Of a DNA stretch of 5,729 bases, positions 1 through 5,729 are shown in pieces (positions within the stretch are counted from its first letter, which is position 1; each line of letters opens with the position of its first letter). The stretch lies in assembly GCA_028282865.1 (NCBI GenBank), contig JANQHA010000585.1, positions 1 through 5,729 on the forward strand, given 5' to 3'. The DNA is from Oligoflexales bacterium (lineage in GTDB: Bacteria; Bdellovibrionota_B; Oligoflexia; Oligoflexales; CACXFL01). The position numbers and the translations under genes were made by a program. The notes beneath the pieces were generated by a model. That model did not search any database. It was not told where the DNA came from and worked only from the letters and a program-made list of their open reading frames with translations.

Positions 1-665
1 ACATGCACATAGTCTGGAACTATATAATCTAACAACCTCTGGTAGTGGGTAATTAAAACAATCGAGTTTCTCCCGCTCCGAAGCTTGTTAACACCTTGGC
101 CAACTACTCTAAGTGAATCGATATCCAGGCCTGAATCAGTTTCATCAAGAATAGCTAACCTTGGCGATAGCACCGCCATCTGAAGGATCTCATTTCTTTT
201 TTTCTCACCACCAGAAAAGTCAACATTTAGCCCCCTCTCAACGAAGCTATCATCAATACCTAGAAGTTCTTGCTTAGACTTGACAAACTCTTTAAAAGCC
301 TTTTCATCCATTGGTTCAACACCTTGATGCTCACAAATGGCGTTAAAGGCAGCTTTTAAAAACTCGATATTACTAACACCTGGGACCTCGGTAGGATATT
401 GGTACGCAAGAAAAACACCTTCACGGGCTCGTTCGTCAGCTTCCAACTCCAAAATACTTTTTTTATTTAAGTTAATTTCAAACTTAATATCTCCCGATGT
501 CACTTCGTAGTCGGGGTGCCCTGCAATCACTTTCGAAAGAGTACTTTTGCCTGATCCATTTGGACCCATAATTGCGTGCACTTCACCAGTTTTAACTTCT
601 AAGTCTAAGCCATTTAAAATAGAAGCCCCTTCAACAGATACTTTTAAGTTCTCAATGTTCAGCAT
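1..665 (-). CDS. sufC: SufC, ATPase of the SufBC2D Fe-S scaffold (3' end cut by window)
   Basis: This is the ABC-type ATPase that binds SufB and SufD in the cytosol and drives the conformational change needed for Fe-S cluster assembly; it is not a transporter. The 221 readable codons show every ATPase landmark: Walker A GPNGSGKST (34-42), Q-loop YQYP (108-111), the SufC-type signature FSGGEKKRNE (150-159), Walker B LAILDE followed by the family-typical TDSGLD (170-181), and H-loop THYQ (206-209). SufC proteins are about 250 residues, so about 25-30 C-terminal residues lie beyond position 1. The start ATG is 37 bases after the sufB stop, so the genes are almost certainly cotranscribed. The likely Shine-Dalgarno GGGAG (683-679) is 13 nt from the ATG, longer than usual, and a T8 run fills the gap. 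No in-frame stop or frameshift is seen. Identity is near certain. Confidence 0.96.
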   Translation of the reverse strand, partial: MLNIENLKVSVEGASILNGLDLEVKTGEVHAIMGPNGSGKSTLSKVIAGHPDYEVTSGDIKFEINLNKKSILELEADERAREGVFLAYQYPTEVPGVSNIEFLKAAFNAICEHQGVEPMDEKAFKEFVKSKQELLGIDDSFVERGLNVDFSGGEKKRNEILQMAVLSPRLAILDETDSGLDIDSLRVVGQGVNKLRSGRNSIVLITHYQRLLDYIVPDYVH

Positions 666-702
666 ATTTAAAAAAAATCTCCCATGAACTCACGATTAAA
701 AA

Positions 703-2151
703 CTAACCGACACTATTCTCCAGCTTCATCTCCAAAAGCTTGACCGCCTCAACCGAAAACTCCAACGGCAACTTTTTAAAAACCTCTTGGCAAAAACCAT
801 TTAGCAATAAACCTATCGCCTGTTCTTCGCCGATACCCCTAGACTTAAGATAAAAAATCTGTTCCGCGCTCATTTTGGAGGTACTTGCCTCGTGCTCAAC
901 TACGCCGGTTTTATTCTGCACCTCTATATAAGGATAGGTGTTAGCCGAAGATTGGTCTCCCACAAGCATCGAGTCACACTGCGAGTAATTCCGTGCTCCT
1001 ATAGCCTTAGGGCCAATTTTTACTTGTCCTCTATAACTATTTACAGACTGCTCACAAGAAATACCTTTAGAAATAATTTTACTGGTGGTTTCTCTTCCTA
1101 AATGAACCATCTTAGTTCCGGTGTCTGCTTGCATTTTATTGTTAGTGAGAGCTACAGAATAAAATTCGCCTCTCGAATAATCACCTTTCAATATAACGCT
1201 AGGATACTTCCAAGTAATTGCGGAGCCAGCTTCAACCTGAGTCCATGATATCTTAGAGCCATCGCCCAAGCAGATACCCCTCTTAGTGACAAAGTTGTAG
1301 ATTCCGCCATTACCTTCCGAGTCTCCAGAGTACCAATTCTGGACAGTTGAATAATTAACCGTAGCGCCTTTTAAAGCGACGATTTCAACCACTGCAGCAT
1401 GGAGCTGATTTTCGTCACGTTGCGGGGCGGTACACCCCTCCAAATAATTAACTGAACTATCCTCATCAGCAATGAGCAAAGTTCTCTCAAACTGCCCTGT
1501 CTCCATGGCATTGATTCGAAAATAAGTGGATAAATCTAGTGGGCACTTCACACCTTTGGGTATGTAGCAAAACGAACCATCGCTAAACACGGCGGCATTT
1601 AATGCCGCATAGAAATTATCTTTATAAGGCACGACATAACCAAGCCACTTTTGAATCAACTCAGGGTATTTTTCGACCGCTTCTGAAAAAGAACAAAAAA
1701 CAACTCCGTACTTCTCAAGCTCTTCCTGATGAGTCGTACCAAGAGAGACGCTATCGAATACTGCATCGACAGCAACACCACTAATTCGCTTTTGCTCCTG
1801 AAGGGGTATGCCCAATCTTTCAAAAGTTTTCAGTAATTCATCATCAAGCTCATCCAAACTTTCGATTTTCTTGCCTTGCTTAGGGGCAGAGTAATATCTG
1901 ATATCTTGAAAGTCTTCTTTTTCGTATTCTAAATGTGCCCATTCAGGTCGCTTTAACTTTTGCCAATACCTAAATGCTTTCAATCTAAATTCTAGCAAAA
2001 ACTCTGGTTCGTTCTTAATAGCAGATAAGCGACGTATAATATCTTCATTCAAGCCCTTAGGAAAACTATCGGCCTCAACGTCTGTCACAAACCCGTATTT
2101 ATAGTTACGATTTACTAAATCACTCTCACTCATAGCCGCACTTTCGTTCAT
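703..2151 (-). CDS. sufB: SufB, Fe-S cluster scaffold subunit
   Basis: SufB is the core scaffold of the SufBC2D complex; it receives sulfur from SufS (via SufE or SufU where present) and builds nascent clusters with SufC and SufD. The protein is 482 residues from the chosen start, against about 495 in E. coli, and is collinear with the family through its beta-helix core to the typical C-terminus LENSVG. Residues known to matter in E. coli SufB are kept: Cys in LEGCTAP (C240), Cys in SQCDSML (C392) and His in VEHEAST (H420). The N-terminal Cys cluster of the E. coli protein is absent, as in many lineages. I chose ATG 2151 because it forms an ATGA overlap with the regulator stop and has GGGGA (2163-2159) 7 nt upstream. 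An in-frame ATG at 2181 would add 10 residues and has no comparable site. The stop is TAG. It is second in the suf operon and likely translationally coupled. Confidence 0.96.
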   Translation of the reverse strand: MNESAAMSESDLVNRNYKYGFVTDVEADSFPKGLNEDIIRRLSAIKNEPEFLLEFRLKAFRYWQKLKRPEWAHLEYEKEDFQDIRYYSAPKQGKKIESLDELDDELLKTFERLGIPLQEQKRISGVAVDAVFDSVSLGTTHQEELEKYGVVFCSFSEAVEKYPELIQKWLGYVVPYKDNFYAALNAAVFSDGSFCYIPKGVKCPLDLSTYFRINAMETGQFERTLLIADEDSSVNYLEGCTAPQRDENQLHAAVVEIVALKGATVNYSTVQNWYSGDSEGNGGIYNFVTKRGICLGDGSKISWTQVEAGSAITWKYPSVILKGDYSRGEFYSVALTNNKMQADTGTKMVHLGRETTSKIISKGISCEQSVNSYRGQVKIGPKAIGARNYSQCDSMLVGDQSSANTYPYIEVQNKTGVVEHEASTSKMSAEQIFYLKSRGIGEEQAIGLLLNGFCQEVFKKLPLEFSVEAVKLLEMKLENSVG

Positions 2152-2465
2152 AATGAGGTCCCCGCTGTTGGTGGTCTGCATTCATACACTCCAGTAGTCA
2201 TAGCCTCCGGAAATACATAGGACTCTCCACTAAGTAAATCTGCAATAGTCAGTCCATCAAGAGATTGCTTCATCCTGGAGAAAATAGCTTTCCATGCTGA
2301 CTGGCTAAGGCATCCAACATCCAAGTCACAGGTTTGCCCATGGGAAATACACTGAACAGGTTCGAGAAAGCCCTCAACCGATTCAAATAACTCCCAAACA
2401 GATATTTCACTGGCTGACCGTGCTAACCTATAGCCACCACTGCGCCCTCGAACGCTCCTGTCCAT
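2148..2465 (-). CDS. C-terminal part of the Rrf2 regulator, separately translatable
   Basis: This 105-codon open frame is what remains translatable after the TGA at 2474-2472. It begins at an ATG with AAGG 9 nt upstream and GAGGAG almost touching it, so ribosomes stopping at the TGA could restart here. The product would hold the wing ([10 protein letters not shown]), the three Cys of the cluster loop (C39, C46, C52 of this fragment) and the dimerisation helix, but not the recognition helix, so it should not bind DNA alone. The Met is also a natural position in the family alignment (usually Leu or similar), so the ATG may be incidental. Automated pipelines may call this as the gene. I regard it as a fragment of the regulator described for 2630-2148, with expression uncertain. 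Confidence 0.5.
   Translation of the reverse strand: MDRSVRGRSGGYRLARSASEISVWELFESVEGFLEPVQCISHGQTCDLDVGCLSQSAWKAIFSRMKQSLDGLTIADLLSGESYVFPEAMTTGVYECRPPTAGTSL
2152..2163 (-). promoter_or_regulatory. sufB ribosome binding site with ATGA coupling
   Basis: GGGGA at 2163-2159 stands 7 nt before ATG 2151, whose last two bases begin the regulator's TGA. This decides the sufB start in favour of 2151 over the in-frame ATG at 2181. Confidence 0.65.
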
Positions 2466-2471
2466 TTCTCC

Positions 2472-2474
2472 TCA
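2472..2474 (-). other. In-frame TGA at codon 53 of the Rrf2 regulator
   Basis: The TGA occupies a position that is normally Lys or Arg (IscR: RLRKNGLV; here RLR-stop-GEMD). One base change from CGA, AGA or GGA would create it. The stop lies inside AAGGTGAGGAGAAATG, so it overlaps the purine-rich stretch that precedes the next ATG. Confidence 0.85.
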
Positions 2475-2638
2475 CCTTAAACGCATCATAATTTGGTCTA
2501 AGTAGTCCTGAGGAACCCGTTGTCGGCGTACAATATCTTTTCTGGGAACATGAGGCAGGTGATCATGATAGGCTAAATCTAGCATAATCTTAAGGGCATA
2601 GCGGCTTTTAGAAGTTAAGTTCAATTCCACATCCAGTT

Positions 2639-2666
2639 AAAAATAGGGAGTCAATTAGACTCCCTA
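2639..2666 (-). terminator. Intrinsic terminator after hpf / before the suf regulator
   Basis: On the minus strand a perfect 9-bp stem (TAGGGAGTC / GACTCCCTA) with a 5-nt loop TAATT is followed directly by TTTTT. It starts 63 nt after the hpf stop, so the simplest role is to end the hpf transcript. It ends only 9-15 nt before the possible regulator starts (2630 or 2624), so it also lies inside the suf leader if the suf promoter is upstream. It could therefore act as an attenuator. There is no T-run on the plus-strand side. Confidence 0.8.
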
Positions 2667-2686
2667 AGAATTACCTCTATATGATG

Positions 2687-2719
2687 TGGTTACAAAAGTT
2701 GATCTATTTAGTCAAGTAT
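2687..2719 (-). promoter_or_regulatory. Candidate suf promoter with IscR type 1-like half-site
   Basis: Reading the minus strand, ATACTTGACT (2719-2710) matches the left half of the E. coli IscR type 1 consensus (ATASYYGACT) at all ten positions. The right half (AGATCAACTTT) is degenerate and looks as if one base were inserted. TTGACT also serves as a -35 (5 of 6), with TAACCA 17 nt later as a weak -10. This overlap of site and -35 is the arrangement known at iscR-type promoters. It begins 9 bases after the hpf stop. The placement next to an Rrf2 gene supports it; the weak right half and weak -10 do not. Confidence 0.4.
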
Positions 2720-2728
2720 TACTTTAAC

Positions 2729-3148
2729 CTAACCAATTCTACGAACTTTATTTTCGTACTTAAGGATTTCTTCGGCATCGATAGACTCTTGAGAGGAGTC
2801 CTCAGGCTTTTTCTGATGCAGCGCCATAGCCGTAACTCCTAGTTTTTGATGGCCTTTGTGGTGCTTAAGCTTCTCTTTTTTCTTCCGCAACTGGGAAAGC
2901 AATTTGGTTGTCATCATATCTATGGTCTTATACATATCCTTAGACTCTGCGTCTACTTGGATTCCAAAACCATCGCCAGCTTGTACTGAGCAATGAGCAT
3001 GGTGCATGCTTCCTTCTAAAGAAAATGTCACATGAGCCTCAATCGGCTTGGTTATAAACCTGTCAAGACCTTCGTTAAGCTTGTCCGTAGCATAATCAGT
3101 GAGAGCTGGGGAACTATCCATGTTTTTGAATGAAAACTGAAAGCGCAT
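2729..3148 (-). CDS. hpf: Ribosome hibernation promoting factor (HPF/RaiA family)
   Basis: HPF-family proteins bind the decoding centre of the 30S subunit when growth slows and hold ribosomes inactive, as 100S dimers or silenced 70S particles. The protein is 139 residues from ATG 3148. It shows the family's beta-alpha-beta-beta-beta-alpha pattern over about residues 1-97, with LTDYATDKLN in the first helix, the DAESKDMYKTID stretch before the last helix, and the basic end of that helix (RKKKEKLKHHK, 88-98) expected to contact 16S rRNA. It is longer than E. coli HPF (95) or YfiA (113) and shorter than long-form HPF (about 190), with a charged tail of about 40 residues that I do not recognise as the long-form dimerisation domain. 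ATG 3148 is preferred over the in-frame ATG at 3181 because AGAGGAG (3162-3156) stands 7 nt before it. The stop is TAG. It is monocistronic in appearance, with its own promoter and terminator, and no rpoN or ptsN neighbour is seen. Confidence 0.92.
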   Translation of the reverse strand: MRFQFSFKNMDSSPALTDYATDKLNEGLDRFITKPIEAHVTFSLEGSMHHAHCSVQAGDGFGIQVDAESKDMYKTIDMMTTKLLSQLRKKKEKLKHHKGHQKLGVTAMALHQKKPEDSSQESIDAEEILKYENKVRRIG

Positions 3149-3155
3149 GATAAAA

Positions 3156-3162
3156 CTCCTCT
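3156..3162 (-). promoter_or_regulatory. hpf ribosome binding site
   Basis: AGAGGAG lies 7 nt before ATG 3148. It is the strongest Shine-Dalgarno sequence in the window and fixes the hpf start, excluding the 11-codon upstream extension to 3181. Confidence 0.8.
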
Positions 3163-3178
3163 GAAATAGGTGAACACC

Positions 3179-3196
3179 CAACCGATTTATCGGTTG
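3179..3196. repeat. 18-nt perfect palindrome in the hpf leader
   Basis: CAACCGAT-TT-ATCGGTTG is a perfect inverted repeat with 8-bp arms. It lies about 30 bp before the hpf start codon and about 40 bp downstream of the hpf -10. As RNA it can form a 7-bp stem with a 4-nt loop. No T-run follows on either strand, so it is not a terminator. It could be an operator or a leader hairpin that shapes hpf translation or mRNA stability. Confidence 0.6.
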
Positions 3197-3235
3197 TAGA
3201 AAACCGGTACTTAAGAATAGAGTAGCAACTAATCA

Positions 3236-3264
3236 ATTAAAAAAACCTAAATGGAAGTAGTCAA
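3236..3264 (-). promoter_or_regulatory. sigma70-type promoter for hpf
   Basis: TTGACT (3264-3259, 5 of 6) and TTTAAT (3241-3236, 5 of 6) are separated by exactly 17 nt on the minus strand. Transcription would start near 3229 and give a leader of about 80 nt that includes the palindrome at 3179-3196. Confidence 0.6.
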
Positions 3265-3547
3265 ACATAGGCGCAAAAAACACTATAACTTTAAGGTGTT
3301 ACTCAATCCCTAAAGGATAATGAACATTTATTTGACACCCAAATAAGAGGTTTATCAACCTGCCACATTTATGTAAAGGGGCGATCATTCGGCTGGATTG
3401 TAACTACTTGATATAATCTTATATTTACTGGCAATAAAAAGTTCTAGATGCCTCAACACAGATACGATTTAAGTAACAAAATAGCTTGCCTTCAACCACG
3501 GAACCTCTATTGTGCTAAATACTTAATTTAACTTATGTATGTGACGA
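3265..3547. other. Intergenic region between the divergent hpf and recD2-like genes
   Basis: This AT-rich spacer holds the plus-strand extended -10 at 3409-3417. A perfect TTGACA sits at 3332-3337, but the -10 options after it are weak (TATCAA at 15 nt). A 27-codon frame from ATG 3448 to TAA 3531 lacks a good ribosome binding site and resembles nothing I know. I see no tRNA, clear small RNA with terminator, or repeat here. Confidence 0.5.
3409..3417 (+). promoter_or_regulatory. Extended -10 promoter facing the recD2-like gene
   Basis: TGATATAAT is a perfect extended -10 (TGnTATAAT). The bases 17-18 nt upstream do not resemble a -35, which is acceptable for extended -10 promoters. Transcription would start near 3424, leaving a leader of about 124 nt before ATG 3548. 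It is the best plus-strand promoter in the intergenic region. Confidence 0.5.
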
Positions 3548-5729
3548 ATGCCTGACGAATTTACACAATTAGATGCCGAAGTTTCCTAAGTAACATTTAG
3601 AAATGATGAAAACGGTTGGACTGTAGCAAAGGTTGTGGCCTCAAGCAGTGGCCGTGATGTCACGGTCACCGGATCTTTTCCGGTAATAAACGAAGGGCAA
3701 AGTTACCAGCTCTTTGGTGCATGGACCACTCACCCACATTACGGTCAGCAGTTCAAAGTCAATCGGGTTGTATCTATAAGGCCCAGTACCCGTGAAGGAA
3801 TAACCAAATACTTAGCTTCTGGAATTATCAAAGGCATAGGAGAGAAAACAGCACAGAAAATCACCGATCATTTCGGAGAAAAAACTCTGGACATCTTAGA
3901 TCAGGACATCGATCGTTTATTGGAAATCGACTCTATCGGCCAGAAAAAACTCCGCTCCATTATAAACTCGTGGCATAAGGACAAATCGGCAAACGATGTG
4001 ATGATGTTTCTCTCTGAACATGGAGTCTCCCCACATTTCTCACATAAAATTTTATCTACCTATGGCTACAACGCGATCAAGATAGTCTCTCAAAATCCAT
4101 ATAGATTAGCTTTAGACATCGCGGGTATAGGTTTTAAATCTGCAGATCAGATTGCCCTAAGCCTTGGGATCGCCGAGGACTCATTAGAAAGAATTCAAGC
4201 AGCAGTCCAACATCAGCTTAAAACTTCCGAAGACACCGGGCACTGCTACTTAACTACAAATCAATTGATCGAAGAGCTCCAAAAGAGCTTAAATTTAGAG
4301 AAGCAACAAATCGAGCCAGTTCTACTCGACTGCATAGCGATCTTGGAGAAAAACTGCTCAGTATTTTCAGAAGTGATTTCTAGCGAGATCTCAGAAAACA
4401 CATTAGCACATTATCGGGCAGAGACTTATTTAGCCGAATGTGACATCTCTCAGAAAATCAAAGACTTGCTCTGTCACCCGATTTCAATAGACCCAAACAA
4501 AGTCAGTCAACTGATAAATAGCTCTACTAAAGAACAAAATATTGTGCTTAATGACAAACAAAAATCTGCCGTGACTACTGCTGCTTCAAGCAGGGTATTT
4601 ATTCTTACCGGTGGTCCTGGTGTCGGTAAAACTACTACCGCTAATACCATTATAAAATTTTTCCAGGACCACGGCAAAACGATCGCACTGTGCGCGCCCA
4701 CTGGTCGCGCAGCTCAGCGGTTATCGGATGTGTCTTCTGTAGAGGCAAAAACAATTCATAGACTGCTCGAGTGGATGCCACATTTAAATGACTTTGAGCA
4801 TAATAGTAGCAACCCTCTGACAGCTGAGGTCATTATAGTTGATGAGGCGTCGATGCTTGACGTGCATTTAGCAGCGGCTTTACTCAGGGCTGTTCCAGCT
4901 CGAGCACAGATCATTTTCATAGGAGATGTAGACCAGCTGCCTTCTGTAGGACCAGGGAACGTTCTGCGAGATATGATTCAGTCGGAACGGGTCCCGTACT
5001 GCGAACTTAGTGAGATTTTCCGACAAAAAGGTGACTCTCAAATTATTCAAGTGGCTCATAGCATAAACAAAGGCGATCTTCCCAAATTTGATATCGCTAG
5101 CGACTGCAAATTTATAGAGATAGAGGAGACTGAGCACATTAGAGGGGTTATCAAGGCTCTAGTTAAAGATAAAATCCCTAAGGAATGTGGGTTTGATCCC
5201 GTATTAGATATTCAAATACTGACACCAATGAATCGGGGTGAGTTAGGAACTGAAGGTCTAAACGATGACATTCAAAACCTGGTAAACCCCAAGACTCCAG
5301 GTAAGGCAGAGTCAAAAAAATCTATGTTAGTGCTGCGACCGGGTGATAAAGTTATTCAAACTGTAAATAATTACGATCTCAAAGTCTTCAATGGCGATAT
5401 TGGAATCGTGCTCCACTGCGGAGTGGATGGCGGCAAAACAGTGGTGCAATTTGGCGATCGAAATGTCAGTTACAAATCGGACCATATAAGAGAGCTTCGG
5501 CTAGCCTATGCCATAACCATCCATAAATCTCAAGGGAGTGAATTTCCCGTAGTTATCATTCCTATCTCCACACAGCACTATATCATGTTACAGAGAAATC
5601 TGATTTATACAGCATTAACTAGGGCCAAGAAACTAGCTGTGTTTGTAGGCACCACCAAAGCCCTGTCTCACGCAGTCAGGAATCAAAAAAGCCGAACACG
5701 ACAAACACAGCTCCTTCGTAGCATCTGTG
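3548..5729 (+). CDS. recD2: RecD2-type helicase, in-frame stop at codon 14, 3' end cut
   Basis: RecD2 is a 5'-3' superfamily 1B DNA helicase found without RecB and RecC, linked to DNA repair and replication-fork processing. Numbering from ATG 3548, the order is: an N-terminal domain with VTFRNDENGWTV (15-26), helix-hairpin-helix repeats (KGIGEKTAQKI 95-105; LLEIDSIGQKKL about 124-135), Walker A GGPGVGKTTT (355-364), motif Ia CAPTGRAAQR, KTIHRLLEW, motif II DEAS (432-435), motif III GDVDQLPSVGPGN (459-471), IFRQ, the TIHKSQGSEF motif (657-666), and YTALTRAKK with the arginine R692. The 727 codons nearly fill the family length, so only a few codons lie beyond 5729. Codon 14 is TAA (3587-3589), after LDAEVS and before VTFRN, with correct family spacing on both sides; no other stop occurs in 713 codons. 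The next in-frame starts are GTG 3635 and ATG 4001; the latter would lose the HhH region. No clear Shine-Dalgarno precedes ATG 3548. Confidence 0.88.
3587..3589 (+). other. In-frame TAA at codon 14 of the recD2-like gene
   Basis: The residues before it (QLDAEVS) and after it (VTFRNDENGW) together match the usual RecD2 opening, of the kind L-x-G-x-V-x-x-V/I-T-F-R-N-x-E-N-G. The TAA replaces a single residue without changing the spacing. GAA, AAA or CAA would give it by one substitution. No in-frame ATG or well-placed GTG/TTG with a ribosome binding site follows closely. Confidence 0.85.

Larger units (their letters stand above)
2148..2630 (-). pseudogene. Rrf2/IscR-family SUF operon regulator interrupted by in-frame TGA
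   Basis: Read through the TGA, this is a 160-residue Rrf2-family regulator, the same size as E. coli IscR. It begins with the family N-terminus LNLTSKSRYALKIMLDLA, continues through the recognition-helix region ending DYLDQIMMRLR, then the wing [10 protein letters not shown], and a cluster-binding loop with Cys at 94, 101 and 107 (spacing C-X6-C-X5-C). The fourth IscR ligand, His in CLTH, is replaced by Gln (CLSQ), as I recall for other SUF-type Rrf2 proteins. Codon 53 is TGA (2474-2472). It falls exactly between the recognition helix and the wing, and the flanks keep the family spacing, so this is a substitution and not a frameshift. The start is uncertain: GTG 2630 or TTG 2624 (weak TGGA 7 nt upstream). 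The TGA end overlaps sufB by ATGA. It would be expected to bind an Fe-S cluster and autoregulate the suf operon. Inactivation, readthrough, restart and sequencing error all remain possible. Confidence 0.8.

Noticed and set aside
892..1101. Plus-strand open frame of 69 codons
   Set aside because: It lies entirely antisense to conserved sufB sequence, has no family resemblance, and is best explained as a shadow of sufB.
1602..1784. Plus-strand open frame of 60 codons
   Set aside because: Antisense to sufB, low-complexity charged translation, no supporting ribosome binding site.
3275..3300. AACAC...GTGTTTTTT hairpin-like sequence on the minus strand, resembling a terminator
   Set aside because: The stem is only about 5 bp with a 12-nt AT-rich loop, and no minus-strand gene lies upstream to be terminated.
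3332..3337. Perfect TTGACA -35 on the plus strand
   Set aside because: The -10 hexamers at 15-17 nt are weak (TATCAA, TCAACC), so the extended -10 at 3409-3417 is the better promoter.
3448..3531. 27-codon plus-strand frame in the intergenic region
   Set aside because: No good Shine-Dalgarno and no recognisable motif; a frame this short is expected by chance in AT-rich DNA.
2148..3589. Reassigned stop codons (alternative genetic code)
   Set aside because: The two premature stops are different codons (TGA and TAA), while sufB and hpf end in TAG and a TGA ends the regulator at the sufB ATGA overlap. No other in-frame stops occur in the long helicase frame.
4507..4701. Minus-strand open frame of 64 codons
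   Set aside because: Antisense to the Walker A region of the helicase; the helicase frame is strongly conserved here.
4880..5137. Minus-strand open frame of 85 codons
   Set aside because: Antisense to helicase motif III and following sequence; no recognisable domain.

Overview
The window reads as a moderately AT-rich bacterial chromosome segment. GC is roughly 40% by eye, which is an estimate and not a calculation. It holds the start of a SUF iron-sulfur cluster assembly operon, a ribosome hibernation factor gene, and a divergent RecD2-type helicase gene. I could not assign a taxon with confidence. The gene content fits many Gram-negative lineages. No mobile element, rRNA, tRNA or CRISPR array was seen.

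Minus strand, in transcription order. hpf (3148-2729) has a good sigma70-type promoter (3236-3264), a leader carrying a perfect 18-nt palindrome, and a strong ribosome binding site. Downstream of it lies a sequence resembling half of an IscR type 1 operator/promoter (2695-2719), then a textbook intrinsic terminator (2639-2666). Next comes an Rrf2/IscR-like iron-sulfur regulator (2630-2148), interrupted by an in-frame TGA at codon 53. sufB (2151-703) overlaps the regulator stop by an ATGA. sufC (665-1) runs off the left edge. The regulator would be expected to sense cluster status and control its own operon. SufB and SufC are two of the three subunits of the SufBC2D scaffold complex, and sufD and sufS are probably just outside the window.

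Plus strand. An extended -10 promoter (3409-3417) faces a RecD2-type superfamily 1 helicase gene (3548-5729), which is cut by the right edge a few codons before its expected end. Every diagnostic helicase motif is present, but codon 14 is an in-frame TAA.

The most striking thing is that the two genes flanking hpf each carry one nonsense codon inside a conserved, otherwise correctly spaced reading frame, with no indel. One is TGA and the other TAA, while sufB and hpf end in TAG. This suggests recent gene inactivation, stop-restart or readthrough expression, or base-call errors. It does not suggest a simple change of genetic code. I found no convincing new multi-gene system. The best candidates for follow-up are the split regulator with a ribosome binding site overlapping its stop, and the terminator sitting between the apparent suf promoter and the first suf gene.
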